35,051 bases of DNA, taken from Streptomyces sp. T39. Its GTDB lineage: Bacteria > Actinomycetota > Actinomycetes > Streptomycetales > Streptomycetaceae. A program made the position numbers and the translations under genes. This document shows, piece by piece, positions 1-8,700 of this stretch. The notes under the pieces are model-generated. The model was not told where the DNA came from and did no database searches. It worked only from the letters and a program-made list of their open reading frames with translations. The stretch spans positions 30,813-65,863 of the forward strand of contig NZ_RDBP01000039.1 in assembly GCF_008042045.1 (NCBI RefSeq), written 5' to 3'. Every line of letters starts with the position of its first letter. Position 1 is the stretch's first letter.

Positions 1-199
1 TGAGTTCGGGACGAGGGCGGGCGCGGGGCGCCCGGGTGAGGAATTCCAGCAGGAGACAACAGCCGCGGGATTCCCACGAACGAGCCGAATGCCATGCGAA
101 ATCGAGCGGCCGGTTCACGGCAGAGAATTTCGGGCGCCCAGGCCGGCGAAAGAAAAGAAGTGGCGCAGGTCCTGAGCGCATGCCCCGCGGGGCGCATGC
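1..199. other. No gene recognised at left edge
   Basis: This stretch lies beyond the terminator of the cold-shock gene. Open frames exist but they are arginine/proline/glycine-rich GC-shadow translations with no recognisable domain. I see no RNA gene or repeat in it. It may hold the tail or regulatory region of a gene outside the window. Confidence 0.4.
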
Positions 200-237
200 A
201 GCTGGGGCCCGCACCCCGAAGGATGCGGGCCCCAGCT
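200..237 (-). terminator. Rho-independent-type terminator of the cold-shock gene
   Basis: A perfect 14-bp stem (AGCTGGGGCCCGCA at 200-213 pairs with TGCGGGCCCCAGCT at 224-237) encloses a 10-nt loop. It sits 18 bp beyond the stop codon of the cold-shock gene on the minus strand. There is no long U-run, which is usual for Streptomyces terminators. Seen directly; the terminator role is inferred from stem strength and position. Confidence 0.8.
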
Positions 238-255
238 ACGTTGTGCGCGTCAGCG

Positions 256-459
256 TCAGGCGGAAACGATGTTCTCGGCCGTCGGGCCCTTCTGGCCCTG
301 CGCGATGTCGAAGGAGACCTTCTGGCCCTCCTGGAGCTCGCGGAAGCCCTGGGCGGCGATGTTCGAGAAGTGGGCGAACACGTCAGGGCCGCCACCGTCC
401 TGCTCGATGAAACCGAAGCCCTTTTCCGCGTTGAACCACTTCACGGTGCCAGCAGCCAT
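256..459 (-). CDS. Cold-shock domain protein (CspA family)
   Basis: A 67-residue single cold-shock domain protein, the normal length for the family. It is a cytoplasmic nucleic-acid chaperone that binds single-stranded RNA/DNA. RNP1 is visible as KGFGFIEQ near residues 13-20 and RNP2 as VFAHFSNI near residues 27-34, with the opening GTVKWFNAEKGFGF typical of Csp proteins. The ATG at 459 is fixed by an AGGAG box at 467-471 with a 7-nt spacer. It is monocistronic: a strong hairpin follows the stop and the next gene upstream is divergent. Streptomyces genomes carry several such paralogues, so I give no specific symbol. Confidence 0.97.
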   Translation of the reverse strand: MAAGTVKWFNAEKGFGFIEQDGGGPDVFAHFSNIAAQGFRELQEGQKVSFDIAQGQKGPTAENIVSA

Positions 460-598
460 GTCATATCTCCTTTGGGGCAGTACGCCGGAATCCGTACCCT
501 ACGGACGCCGTGTCGCCGCGATGATGCCCTGTCCGGAAAATGACCGGAAATACAAAGCGCTTCCGTGCGGCACGCGGCCGGTAGGAGGCGCTCGACGT

Positions 599-634
599 TT
601 TTGGGTACCAAAACTGCAACCGAGATCGACAGTA
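599..634 (-). promoter_or_regulatory. AT-rich palindrome and -10-like box upstream of the cold-shock gene
   Basis: The 15-bp inverted repeat TTTTGG-GTA-CCAAAA (599-613) stands out as AT-rich in a very GC-rich region. It lies about 140-155 bp upstream of the cold-shock start. A TACTGT box reads on the minus strand at 634-629. A start near here would give the cold-shock mRNA a long 5' leader, as known for csp genes. That the palindrome is a leader hairpin or an operator is inference. Confidence 0.35.
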
Positions 635-946
635 GCACGTCGCCGTCATGTGCGGGCGTCGAGAATTTCCGTCCGTGTGCCGCCCGGAGAAACTCTGACC
701 GGAATAGCCGTGGAAATCTCAGGCCGCGAACACAGGTATTCACGATGTGTTCGACCCCGCCGGGCTCACGCGCGAGTGAAAGTCCGACCGCCGCCGCGGC
801 CCGTCCGGGCGGGCCGCCGCCGCGCGACGTCGCGCAGGGGACGGCCTCGGGCCCCCGGGCGAACGGGAGTTCCGTGACGCCTACAACCTCGCACGCCGCT
901 CGGCAGTCCGACCGGGCACGGCACGTCCGTGTCCGGTCCTTCCCGT
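635..946. other. Divergent intergenic region with two GC palindromes
   Basis: No credible gene is seen between the cold-shock promoter area and the secreted-protein gene. Two adjacent structures lie at its right end: a hairpin with 8-bp arms GCGGCCCG (796-803) and CGGGCCGC (810-817), and the perfect 14-bp palindrome GCGCGACGTCGCGC (822-835). They could be regulatory or simply GC-rich chance. Confidence 0.4.
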
Positions 947-956
947 GGAGGTCTCC

Positions 957-2717
957 TTGCAGCACCGCACCGCCGGTTCCACCCGTCTCGCCGCCTCCGT
1001 CGCGGCCGTGCTGGCACTGACCGCCGGCGCGGGCGCGCTCGCCGCGCCCCCGGCCGCGGCGGCCGAACCGGCCGTGGGCCCGGTCCGCTCGCTCACGCCC
1101 GGCACCGGGCTGCGGAGCGCAGGGGCGCAGGGCTTCCTCATCGCCCTCCCCGCCGACCAGGACTACGCGACGCTTCGGTGGATCCCCTACGCGGGCGGCT
1201 CGCACCGCGACTTCACCACCGTCTCCTTCGAGGGGCTGAACGAGACCTCGGGGGACATGGTGACCCGGACGGAGGACGGGTACTACGGCCGGGGCTTCGA
1301 CATGGCGACGGGCGACGGCTTCCGCAGCGAGGGCGTGCCCGGCGTGCTGGATCCCGAGTACGCCGGCACCGCCGGGTCGGCCGTCTTCATGCGCGGAGAC
1401 GGGACGCTGTGGCTCGACACGAAGGACGACGCTCCCCGCGAGGTCCAAGGGCTGCCCGAGGGCACCGCGTACCTGAAGGTGCGTCCGGCCACCGCCGCGC
1501 TCGGGCTGATCGACTACCGGACCTCCGCCGGCGAGCAGCGTGTGGGGCTCGTCGACCTGGCCACCGCCACCGTCGCCGAGACGTATCCCCGCGTCGAGGC
1601 CGTCTCGTCGACCCGGGTCGCCTGGACCGAGCCGGCCACCGCGGCCGCCCCGGGCCGCGTGGTGGTCCGCGACCGTGCCACCGGGCAGGACACCCACGTC
1701 CCGGCGGCGGACACGGGCGCCCTCGGACTGCTCGGCGACTGGCTCCTGTACGGCGGTTCGGCCCGGCACCTCGGCAGCGGGCGGACGGTCGGCCTCTTCG
1801 ACCGCGCCGACACCGTGCTCACCACCCCCGACGGCACCGCCGCCGTCGTCCAGGGCAGCCGAGGCGCGGACGCCGGCGTCCACCGCGTCACGATCGGCTC
1901 GGACGGCACGCCCTTCGTCGCGTCCCTCGCGCGGAGCGCCACCGCCGGCGCCTTCGTGCACGACATCGACGCCGACGGATACCCGGACCTCCTCGGCCGG
2001 GACGCCACGGGGACGCTGTGGCGGGACAGCGTCGCGGACGGGCGGCCCCGGGCGTCGGCCGGCGCGGGCTTCGGGGGCTACGACAGGATCGAGACCGTCG
2101 GGGACGCCGCCGGCGGGGGTTTCACGGCGGACGTCGTCGCACGCGATGCGGCAGGCGTCCTGTGGCTGCACCAGGGTGACGGGCAGGGCGGCTTCCACGC
2201 CCGCGTGAAGGTAGGCGGCGGCTGGCAGACGTACAACAGGATCGCCGGCGGCAGCGACCTCACCGGGGACGGCCGCGCCGACCTCGTCGCCGTGGACACC
2301 GCCGGCGGGCTCTACCTCCACGCCGGCACCGGAACCGCCGCACGCCCCTACGCGCCCCGCACGAAGATCGGCACCGGCTGGGGGATCTACAACCAGTTGA
2401 CGGCGGTCGGCGACATCGGCGGCGCCGCCGCCGGGGATCTCCTCGCGCGCGACCGGGACGGGGTGCTCTGGCTCTACCTGGGCACGGGCGACGGCAGTTA
2501 CACCGCCCGCAAGCGCGTCGGCGGCGGCTGGCAGATCTACGGCCGGCTCACCGGTGCCGGGGACGTGGACCACGACGGCAGGACCGACGTCCTCGCCCAC
2601 GACCCCGCCACCGGCCGGGTCTACCTGTACCGCGGCACCGGAGCCTGGCGGAACCCGTTCTTTGTGAGGGCCCTCACGGACGCACATCGGAACGGGACGT
2701 ACGACCACATCGCCTGA
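957..2717 (+). CDS. Secreted FG-GAP/VCBS repeat protein
   Basis: About 586 residues, extracellular. A GTG at 945 is in frame, but GGAGGT at 947-952 lies inside that extension and is well spaced for the TTG at 957, so I take the TTG as the start. The N-terminus is a Sec signal peptide: basic HRTAGSTR, a hydrophobic alanine/valine/leucine core and an alanine-rich cleavage zone near residue 35. The first half lacks an obvious motif and could form part of a beta-propeller. The C-terminal half has repeated blades with calcium-loop motifs such as DIDADGYPDL, DLTGDGRADL and DVDHDGRTDV and recurring GGGWQ-Y-R strings, typical of VCBS/FG-GAP repeats. No catalytic domain is visible, so the role may be adhesion or carbohydrate binding. 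Confidence 0.88.
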   Translation: MQHRTAGSTRLAASVAAVLALTAGAGALAAPPAAAAEPAVGPVRSLTPGTGLRSAGAQGFLIALPADQDYATLRWIPYAGGSHRDFTTVSFEGLNETSGDMVTRTEDGYYGRGFDMATGDGFRSEGVPGVLDPEYAGTAGSAVFMRGDGTLWLDTKDDAPREVQGLPEGTAYLKVRPATAALGLIDYRTSAGEQRVGLVDLATATVAETYPRVEAVSSTRVAWTEPATAAAPGRVVVRDRATGQDTHVPAADTGALGLLGDWLLYGGSARHLGSGRTVGLFDRADTVLTTPDGTAAVVQGSRGADAGVHRVTIGSDGTPFVASLARSATAGAFVHDIDADGYPDLLGRDATGTLWRDSVADGRPRASAGAGFGGYDRIETVGDAAGGGFTADVVARDAAGVLWLHQGDGQGGFHARVKVGGGWQTYNRIAGGSDLTGDGRADLVAVDTAGGLYLHAGTGTAARPYAPRTKIGTGWGIYNQLTAVGDIGGAAAGDLLARDRDGVLWLYLGTGDGSYTARKRVGGGWQIYGRLTGAGDVDHDGRTDVLAHDPATGRVYLYRGTGAWRNPFFVRALTDAHRNGTYDHIA

Positions 2718-2838
2718 GCCCCGCCCGCTCAGGACCGTCCCGGCCCGGTGGTGCCTGCTCCTCACCTCTCGGCGCCCACCGGGACGGGGCACCCCGTGTC
2801 CGGGCGGGGCCCGCGGCGAACGGCTCGGACGACCGCGG

Positions 2839-3708
2839 TCACGCCGAGAGGAACGGCTCCGTGCAGTGCGGGGTCGCCAGGTGCAGGGTGGTGCCGGTTT
2901 CGCGGGCGAGCATGCGCTCCCTGGAGCGCCTGGCCGCCTCCGGGTCGATCTCGTGCGCGTAGGCGAGTTCGGGGTGGAGCAACTGGAGGGCGTGGACCAG
3001 GAGGTCGCCGGTGACGAGCGCCGTCTCGCGTCCGTCGGCGACCAGGACGCTCTGGTGTCCGGGCGTGTGACCGGGTGTGGCGATGACGCGCCCGACGCGC
3101 AGCGGCGTGTCCCCGTCGAGGAGCCGGAGCCGGCCGGCCGCCGCGAGCGGGTCGGTGAGGGTCTCGCGAAGCTGGGGATTGAGCGCGTCGAGGGCGTCGA
3201 GCTCGGCCCGCTGGAGCAGGTATTCGGCGTTCGGGAAGTAGGGGCGGCGATCGCTCGTCGCGCCGCCGGGCGACGTGTTGCCGTCCTCCGGGCCCCCGGC
3301 TGACGGGACGGCCGCCTCGGTCACGACCGCCCACCCGACGTGGTCGGTGTGCAGGTGCGTCAGCACCACGGTGTCGACGTCGGCGGGGTCGATGCCCGCG
3401 GCCGCGAGCGATGCGGGGAGCACGCCGGGCACGGGCGCCCACGAGCGGGCCGGGCTGTCCGCCGGACCGATCCCGGTGTCCACCACGGTGAGCCCCTGGT
3501 CGCCGCGGATCGCGAACGCCCGGAACTGGAGCCGCCAGCGGCCTTTGGCATCGACCGCGCCCGGGTCGCGACGATCGGCCTCGGCCCACTGGGCCGCCGT
3601 GGCCTCGGGGAACGCCTCGGCGCGCGGGGCGAAGAAGGGTCCCTCGGCGTCGGCGAGGGCGATGATCTCGGTCGAACCGATGCGGAGGCGGGGCACGTTG
3701 AGGGACAT
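2839..3708 (-). CDS. MBL-fold metallo-hydrolase
   Basis: A 289-residue cytoplasmic metallo-beta-lactamase-fold hydrolase. The metal site is complete: THLHTDH (HxHxDH, residues 118-123), a later histidine in TPGHTPGH, an aspartate in VTGDLLVH and a terminal histidine in LATPHC. The layout matches the general MBL hydrolase group that includes lactonases and glyoxalase-II-like enzymes; the substrate cannot be read from sequence. The ATG at 3708 was chosen because AGGA lies 8 nt upstream and homology-like sequence begins there; the frame stays open further upstream but the extension is arginine/proline-rich and non-conserved in character. It converges with the FG-GAP gene and diverges from ramR across about 390 bp. 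Confidence 0.93.
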   Translation of the reverse strand: MSLNVPRLRIGSTEIIALADAEGPFFAPRAEAFPEATAAQWAEADRRDPGAVDAKGRWRLQFRAFAIRGDQGLTVVDTGIGPADSPARSWAPVPGVLPASLAAAGIDPADVDTVVLTHLHTDHVGWAVVTEAAVPSAGGPEDGNTSPGGATSDRRPYFPNAEYLLQRAELDALDALNPQLRETLTDPLAAAGRLRLLDGDTPLRVGRVIATPGHTPGHQSVLVADGRETALVTGDLLVHALQLLHPELAYAHEIDPEAARRSRERMLARETGTTLHLATPHCTEPFLSA

Positions 3709-4099
3709 GGCGGCGATCCTGCCATGCCCGGACCGGCGTCGAGCCGGGGCGGGGACGCCGGTCCGACCGGGTTCGCGGTGCGGCCGGCTCCGAGCGGCCT
3801 CGGCGCGGCCGTCGCAGACCGGCCGGGCGGGGACTCCCGGCGCGCGGAGGGGTGTCGGCGCCGTCCGCTCCGGCACGGTGGTGAAGCCGGTGGGGAGATC
3901 CGGCCATTCCCGGGCCGCCCGGATCCGGGGCGCACCACGTCGGCCTGCAGGTCGGACGGGACGACGGAACGGATCCGGTCGCAACGCCGTCCAGTGCGCC
4001 CCCCGTGCGCCTGATCGCGCGTTCTTCACAGGGCGCCAGGGGCACAGGAGTGGGGGTGGCCGCACGGTCACGGCTGTCCGGGGGTCGAAGGGGTGGGGG
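3709..4099. other. Divergent intergenic region between the MBL gene and ramR
   Basis: About 390 bp without a convincing gene; the open frames are low-complexity shadows. It must hold the promoters of the MBL hydrolase (-) and ramR (+). I could not identify convincing -35/-10 pairs or operators by eye. Confidence 0.4.
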
Positions 4100-4696
4100 A
4101 TGGTAAGTGTGACGGTGGTCTACGAGGCACAACTGCTGCGGGCCGCGCTCGCGGAGCTGTTGCGGTCGGGCGGGGTGCGGGTCGTCGCCTCGATGTCCCA
4201 CTGGCCGCAGGGGGCGGCGGCCGAGGAATCCGCGCCCGACGTGTACGTCGTGGACGCGGAGTGTCTGGAGCCCTCGACGGCGGCACCGGCCGCCGGCTCG
4301 GGGGCGGTGGGTGGTTCGGCTCTGCTGGCGCTGATCCCGGCGCAGCGGCCCGGTGTGCTGCGCCGGGCGTACGCCGCGGGGGCGACGGGGTTCGTCGACA
4401 AGAACGGTTCGAAGGGACGATTACTCGAGGCGGTGCGCCGCGTGGCGAACGGCGAGCGGTTCATCGACGACACGCTCGCCCCGGGCTTCCTCCAGGCTGC
4501 GGAGATGCCCCTGACCCGGCGTGAGCTGAGTGTTCTCTCGCTGGCAGCCAAGGGTGAGCCGGTCGCGGAGATCGCCGCGACGCTGTACCTGTCCAAGGGC
4601 ACCGTGCGCAACTACATGGCGAGCGTCATCCGCAAGGTCGGCGCGCGCAACCGGGTGGACGCGATCCGGATCGCGCAGGGCGCGGGGTGGACGTGA
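4100..4696 (+). CDS. ramR: LuxR-family regulator of the SapB cluster (RamR-like)
   Basis: 198 residues: an N-terminal receiver-like domain (about 1-125) and a C-terminal LuxR/NarL helix-turn-helix (about 137-198). The HTH is LTRRELSVLSLAAKG...EIAATLYLSKGTVRNY. The receiver is degenerate: the usual acidic pair after beta-1 is replaced by YEAQ, although Asp52 (VVDAE) and Lys101 (GFVDKNG) remain at the phospho-acceptor and lysine positions. RamR/AmfR proteins are orphan response regulators that activate the ramC promoter in Streptomyces. Context supports this: the gene converges on ramB with only 8 bp between stop codons. The frame is open far upstream, but the ATG at 4100 begins the conserved protein and follows a G-rich ribosome-binding stretch. 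Confidence 0.92.
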   Translation: MVSVTVVYEAQLLRAALAELLRSGGVRVVASMSHWPQGAAAEESAPDVYVVDAECLEPSTAAPAAGSGAVGGSALLALIPAQRPGVLRRAYAAGATGFVDKNGSKGRLLEAVRRVANGERFIDDTLAPGFLQAAEMPLTRRELSVLSLAAKGEPVAEIAATLYLSKGTVRNYMASVIRKVGARNRVDAIRIAQGAGWT

Positions 4697-4704
4697 CCTG
4701 CCGG

Positions 4705-6510
4705 TCATCCGTGCGCGCTGTTCCAGTGACCCACGAGGTCGCGGTAGAGGGCCGATCGCCCGAGCAGCTCCCGGTGCGTGCCGTGCTGCGCCCGGGTCCC
4801 GTCGAGGACGAGGATCCGGTCCGCGCGCAGGGCGGACGACAGCCGGTGGGCCACGACGACCAGGGTCCCGGGCCGCGCGCGCAGGGCGTGTTCGGCCGTG
4901 GCCTCCGCGACGGGATCGGTGTGGCAGGTCGCCTCGTCGAGCAGCAGCAGCGGGGCCGGGCAGAGGTGGGCCCGGCCCAGGGCGATGAGCTGGCGTTCGC
5001 CGAGGGACAGTGCGTTCGGGCGCAGGGGGCGGTCGAGCCCGCCGATGCGGTCGACGAGGGGGTGCAGGGCGAGGGCACGGACGGTCGCCTCGACGTCCGA
5101 CGGACGGGCGTCCGGCCGCAGGTAGCGGAGGTTGTCCCGCAGGGTGCCCGTGAAGACGTAGGCCTCCTGCGGGAGCAGTGCGCGCAGGGCCGCGAGTTCG
5201 GGCGGGCCGTACTCCCCGAGGGGGCGGCCGTAGAGCCGTGCGTCGCCCCGATCGGGTGGCAGCAGCCCGGCGGCCAGGCGCAGGAGGGTCGACTTGCCGA
5301 TGCCGCTCGGGCCGACGACGGCCAGGTGCTGGCCCTCCTCGACGGTCAGGTCCAGGTCGTCCAGGACCGCGCGGGCGCCGGGACCGTATCCGACCCGGAC
5401 GTGGCGCAGCTCCAGAGCCGCCGCCCGGGGCGGCCGGGCGGCCCGGACGAGTGGGCGCCGAGGTGTGGCCGGGGGCTCGGTCGGCGGCGGTGTGCCGGTG
5501 AGCCGGTCGAGGATGACGAGGAGACGGGCTCCCGCCGTGCCGAGGACGGTCATCAGCGTGTGCAGCGCCGGGAGCAGCGCCTGGAGCAGATAGGTGAGTG
5601 CGCCCACCAGGGCACCCGCGGTGACCCCTTGGCGGAGGAGCCAGGGGGTCGCGACCAGCAGCAGGAGCACCGGCAGCTGGCCGGCCGTCGCCACGCAGAG
5701 CGTACGCACGGCCGCCCAGCGGGCCAGGGCGCGCTGGGCGGCGGCGGCCTCGCCGATCGCACGGCGATTGTGCTCGGCCGTCGGCTCCTGTGTGCCGCAG
5801 GCGACGATGTCCCGCAGGGCGGTGCGGGTGATCTGGGCCCGGCGGCCCACGCCCTCGTCGGCGTCGAGGTAGCGGTGCTGGGCCCGCGCCATCGGCCGCA
5901 GGGAGGCGGTGAACAGGGCGAGACCCAGCACCAGCGGCGGGAGCACGAGGAGGAGGAACTGGGGGGCGAGGGACACGAGGCCGGCCAGGGCCCCCGCGGC
6001 GACGAAGACGAAGGACCGGGCGGCGAGCACCAGCCCGGCGAAGCTGTCCCGGGCGATCTCGGTCTGGCTGGTGAGCCGGGACACCGCGGTCGTGTCCGCC
6101 GCCCGGCCCGTGGCGGTGGCGGCGGCGAGGGCCTGCGTCACCGACCGTCGTACGAGGTGGTCGCGCAGCGGCTCGGTCAGCAGCGGCAGCTGGGCGAAGA
6201 CGCCCCGGACGACCGGCGCGCCGAGCAGGATGGCGACGGCGGCACCCGCGAGCCAGAGCAGCCCGGTCGCGGGGGCTCCCCGCAGGAAGCCGTCGTCCAG
6301 GGAACGTGCCACGCAGTAGCCGCCGAGGAAGGTCTGCGCGGACTCGGCCGCGGACCACGCCGCCAGTGCGGCCAGGACCTTCCTGCGGGGGCGCAGGAAG
6401 CGCACGGCCCGCGCGGTGACGTGCCGGGACGTGCCGGGACGTGCCTCGGCCTGCCCGGAACCGCGGCCGGCGGCCGGCGGCCCTGGGTCGGTTCGGCTTG
6501 CGGATGTCAC
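4705..6510 (-). CDS. ramB: ABC transporter permease/ATPase, SapB export (RamB-like)
   Basis: 601 residues: a type-1 ABC exporter half-transporter with an N-terminal six-helix membrane domain (about 35-330) and a C-terminal nucleotide-binding domain. Walker A is GPSGIGKST, the Q-loop region is LPQEAYVF, Walker B is LLLLDEAT and the H-loop is VVAHRLS. The signature motif reads LSLGER rather than LSGGQ, and the D-loop reads CHTD, so this may be the weaker ATP site of a RamA/RamB heterodimer. The GTG start at 6510 overlaps the ramA stop (GTGA), with GGAGG about 4 nt upstream. Last gene of the ramCSAB operon. The N-terminal coding region has a small tandem GTGCCGGGAC repeat around 6421-6440. Confidence 0.93.
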   Translation of the reverse strand: MTSASRTDPGPPAAGRGSGQAEARPGTSRHVTARAVRFLRPRRKVLAALAAWSAAESAQTFLGGYCVARSLDDGFLRGAPATGLLWLAGAAVAILLGAPVVRGVFAQLPLLTEPLRDHLVRRSVTQALAAATATGRAADTTAVSRLTSQTEIARDSFAGLVLAARSFVFVAAGALAGLVSLAPQFLLLVLPPLVLGLALFTASLRPMARAQHRYLDADEGVGRRAQITRTALRDIVACGTQEPTAEHNRRAIGEAAAAQRALARWAAVRTLCVATAGQLPVLLLLVATPWLLRQGVTAGALVGALTYLLQALLPALHTLMTVLGTAGARLLVILDRLTGTPPPTEPPATPRRPLVRAARPPRAAALELRHVRVGYGPGARAVLDDLDLTVEEGQHLAVVGPSGIGKSTLLRLAAGLLPPDRGDARLYGRPLGEYGPPELAALRALLPQEAYVFTGTLRDNLRYLRPDARPSDVEATVRALALHPLVDRIGGLDRPLRPNALSLGERQLIALGRAHLCPAPLLLLDEATCHTDPVAEATAEHALRARPGTLVVVAHRLSSALRADRILVLDGTRAQHGTHRELLGRSALYRDLVGHWNSAHG

Positions 6511-8600
6511 CGGTCCTCCCGCGGTCCGTCGTGGGCAGGGGCTTCGACGGGGCCGGTTCGCCGCGCGACCACCCGTGCCGGGGACGGCAGCGGTACGGGG
6601 TACGCGGCGGGGGCACCGTCGCGGGCGGACGGGGGCAGTGGTGCGGGCGACGCGGCGGCGCTCCCCCGGCCGGACGGTGGCACCGGCGGGGCGGACGACC
6701 TGGCTTCCCCCTCCTCCCGGTCGCGGAGCGGCGGCGGCACGGGCGTCCCGTGGGCTGCCCCCCGGCCCGCGGGCGGCACCGCCGGTGCGGGCGCTCCGGC
6801 GGCGGTGTCGTCCCGGCCCGGTGGCGGCACCGCTGGTGCGGGCGCTCCGGCGGCGGTGTCGTCCCGGCCCGGTGGCGGCACCTCCGCATCGGTGAGGAAG
6901 ACGGCGCGGTAGTCCGGGTCCTGCCACAGCCGGTGGTGCGGCGCGCAGTGCCGCACGCGGCCCGACTCCAGCCAGATCACGTGGTCCGCGCGGGCCGCGG
7001 TGGACACCCGGTGGGCCACGATCAGCTTGGTGCAGGGACCGAGCGAGGTGGCCAGGGCCTTCTCGACCTGGCGTTCGGTGGCCGTGTCGAGGCTGGAGGT
7101 CGCGTCGTCGAGGACGATCAGCCGGCCCCGGCCGGCGAACGCCCGGGCCAGGCCGAGGCGTTGGTGTTCGCCGCCGGAGAGCGGCGTGTCGGCGAGGGGG
7201 GTGTCGTAGCCGAGCGGGAGCAGGCGGATGAAGGTGTCGGCGCTCGCGGCCCTGGCGGCGCGGTCTACCCGGTCGGCCGCGGCGGGGTCCCGGCGGGGGC
7301 CGGCACCGGCGGCGAGCGCGGCACGGACCGTGGCACACGCGTCGTCGTCGAAGGCGGGCCGCGCGAAGGCGTAGGAGGTCGCTTCGCGCAGCTCCGTGCG
7401 GGTCAGGGAGGCCAGGTCGACTCCGTCCAGCAGGACGGTTCCGGCGTCCGGGTCGGCGAGCCGGCCCGCGACGGCGGCCAGGGTGGACTTGCCCGCGCCG
7501 GAGCGGCCCACCACTGCGACCGTCGACCCGCCCTCGACCGTGAGGGTGATGTCCGCGAGCAGCGCGGCGCCTTCGCGCGCCACGCGCACGCCGCGCAGTT
7601 CCAGTCGGCCGGTCCCGCCGGCGGGCAGGGCCGCCTCGCCGTGGGGCATCGGCGGGAGCTCGGCGAGTTCTGCGGTGCGGCGGCCTGCGCTGCGCGCGCG
7701 GACCAGGGTGCCGAGCGGAGCCGCGATGCCTCCGATGCCCGCGGCCAGCGCGGCGTACCGGGATGCGGCCAGCAGCTCGCCGACGCTGACCTGCCCGGCG
7801 GCCAGTCGGCTGCCCGCGACCGCCACGACGGCCGTGGTGAGCAGCGGGAGCAGGACGCCGCTGCGGGCCACGGCGCGGCCGTGGACGAGCCACAGGTGAG
7901 TTCCGTGGCGCGCCATGCCGTCGAGCGGGGCGAGGATGCGATCCCGTTCACGGCGTGCCGTGTCGGCGGCGGCGATGGTCTGCGAGCCGGCCAGGGCCTC
8001 GGTGAGCCGGGCGGCGATGGCGCCCTGTGCGTGCTGGTAGCGGCCGACGGCATCGGAGGAATCGCGGGAGAACGTGCGCAGCAGCAGCACGAGCAGGGGC
8101 AGGCCGGCCACGAAGACGGCGGCGGTCCAGGGGTCGATGAGGGCCAGCGCGACGAGGGCTCCGGCGGGGACCAGGACGCAGGACGCCGCGTTCGCCAGGG
8201 CCGCGGGCGCGGTGCCGCTGTCGGTCGCGTTGACGCACAGCCGGGCGGCGACGTCCCCGCCGGGGAGGGGGGCGGCACGGTCCACGGTGGTGCCGAGCAG
8301 GCCGGTCAGCGCGCGGTGGCGGATCCAGCCGGTGGCCCGGGCGTTGGTGAGCTGTGTCAGCAGGACCGCGGCGGTCTCCAGCACGATGTCCGCGGCGATC
8401 AGCGCGGCGGCCCACGTCAGCCAGCCGCTTGCACCGGGGCGCTGGTGGAGCATCAGGTCCAGTGCCCTTCCGGTGACGGCGGGCACGGCGAGCGAGCAGG
8501 CCGCGGCGGCGACCTGGCAGAGGAGCAGCAGTGTGGTGGTGCCTGCGGTGTGGCGTACGGCGCCGCGCAGGAGCCGGTCGGAGCCGGTCGGCGAGCCCAT
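6507..8600 (-). CDS. ramA: ABC transporter permease/ATPase with Pro-rich C-terminal tail (RamA-like)
   Basis: 697 residues: an ABC exporter half-transporter with a membrane domain (about 15-300), then an ATPase domain with Walker A GRSGAGKST, signature LSGGEHQ, Walker B LIVLDDAT, D-loop SSLD and H-loop VAHR. All of these are near-canonical. It likely pairs with RamB to export SapB. The protein should end near residue 574, but a tail of about 123 residues follows. It is made of degenerate 13-19-residue units beginning PPPGRDDTAAG, PPAGRG, PPSGRG or PPSARD, and two of the units are perfect 17-residue copies. The tail reads through to a stop that overlaps the ramB start, so it is translated as annotated. 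Distance to ramS is about 150 bp and contains a strong hairpin. Confidence 0.93.
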   Translation of the reverse strand: MGSPTGSDRLLRGAVRHTAGTTTLLLLCQVAAAACSLAVPAVTGRALDLMLHQRPGASGWLTWAAALIAADIVLETAAVLLTQLTNARATGWIRHRALTGLLGTTVDRAAPLPGGDVAARLCVNATDSGTAPAALANAASCVLVPAGALVALALIDPWTAAVFVAGLPLLVLLLRTFSRDSSDAVGRYQHAQGAIAARLTEALAGSQTIAAADTARRERDRILAPLDGMARHGTHLWLVHGRAVARSGVLLPLLTTAVVAVAGSRLAAGQVSVGELLAASRYAALAAGIGGIAAPLGTLVRARSAGRRTAELAELPPMPHGEAALPAGGTGRLELRGVRVAREGAALLADITLTVEGGSTVAVVGRSGAGKSTLAAVAGRLADPDAGTVLLDGVDLASLTRTELREATSYAFARPAFDDDACATVRAALAAGAGPRRDPAAADRVDRAARAASADTFIRLLPLGYDTPLADTPLSGGEHQRLGLARAFAGRGRLIVLDDATSSLDTATERQVEKALATSLGPCTKLIVAHRVSTAARADHVIWLESGRVRHCAPHHRLWQDPDYRAVFLTDAEVPPPGRDDTAAGAPAPAVPPPGRDDTAAGAPAPAVPPAGRGAAHGTPVPPPLRDREEGEARSSAPPVPPSGRGSAAASPAPLPPSARDGAPAAYPVPLPSPARVVARRTGPVEAPAHDGPREDR
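6784..6882 (-). repeat. 51-bp tandem duplication inside ramA
   Basis: Two consecutive copies of a 51-bp unit begin at 6784 and 6835 and differ at most at the margins. They keep frame and encode the repeated 17-residue block PPPGRDDTAAGAPAPAV of the RamA tail. This is probably a recent slippage duplication; the flanking units are more diverged. Confidence 0.9.
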
Positions 8601-8700
8601 CCGATGCCTTTCTGCCGGCGGCCGCGGGCGTCGCGCCGGGTCGTGTGCGCGCTTCGGCCGGACGGCCGGTGCCCCGGGAGACGCGCTCCAGGGGCACCGG

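Noticed and set aside
441..2792. 783-codon minus-strand open frame opposite the FG-GAP gene
   Set aside because: Antisense shadow with no domain; it also overlaps the promoter and start of the cold-shock gene.
3709..4071. N-terminal extension of the MBL hydrolase
   Set aside because: Arg/Pro-rich, no domain, and a good ribosome-binding site marks the internal ATG at 3708.
3275..4099. 275-codon in-frame extension upstream of ramR
   Set aside because: It overlaps the MBL gene on the other strand and has no conserved content; receiver-like sequence begins at 4100.
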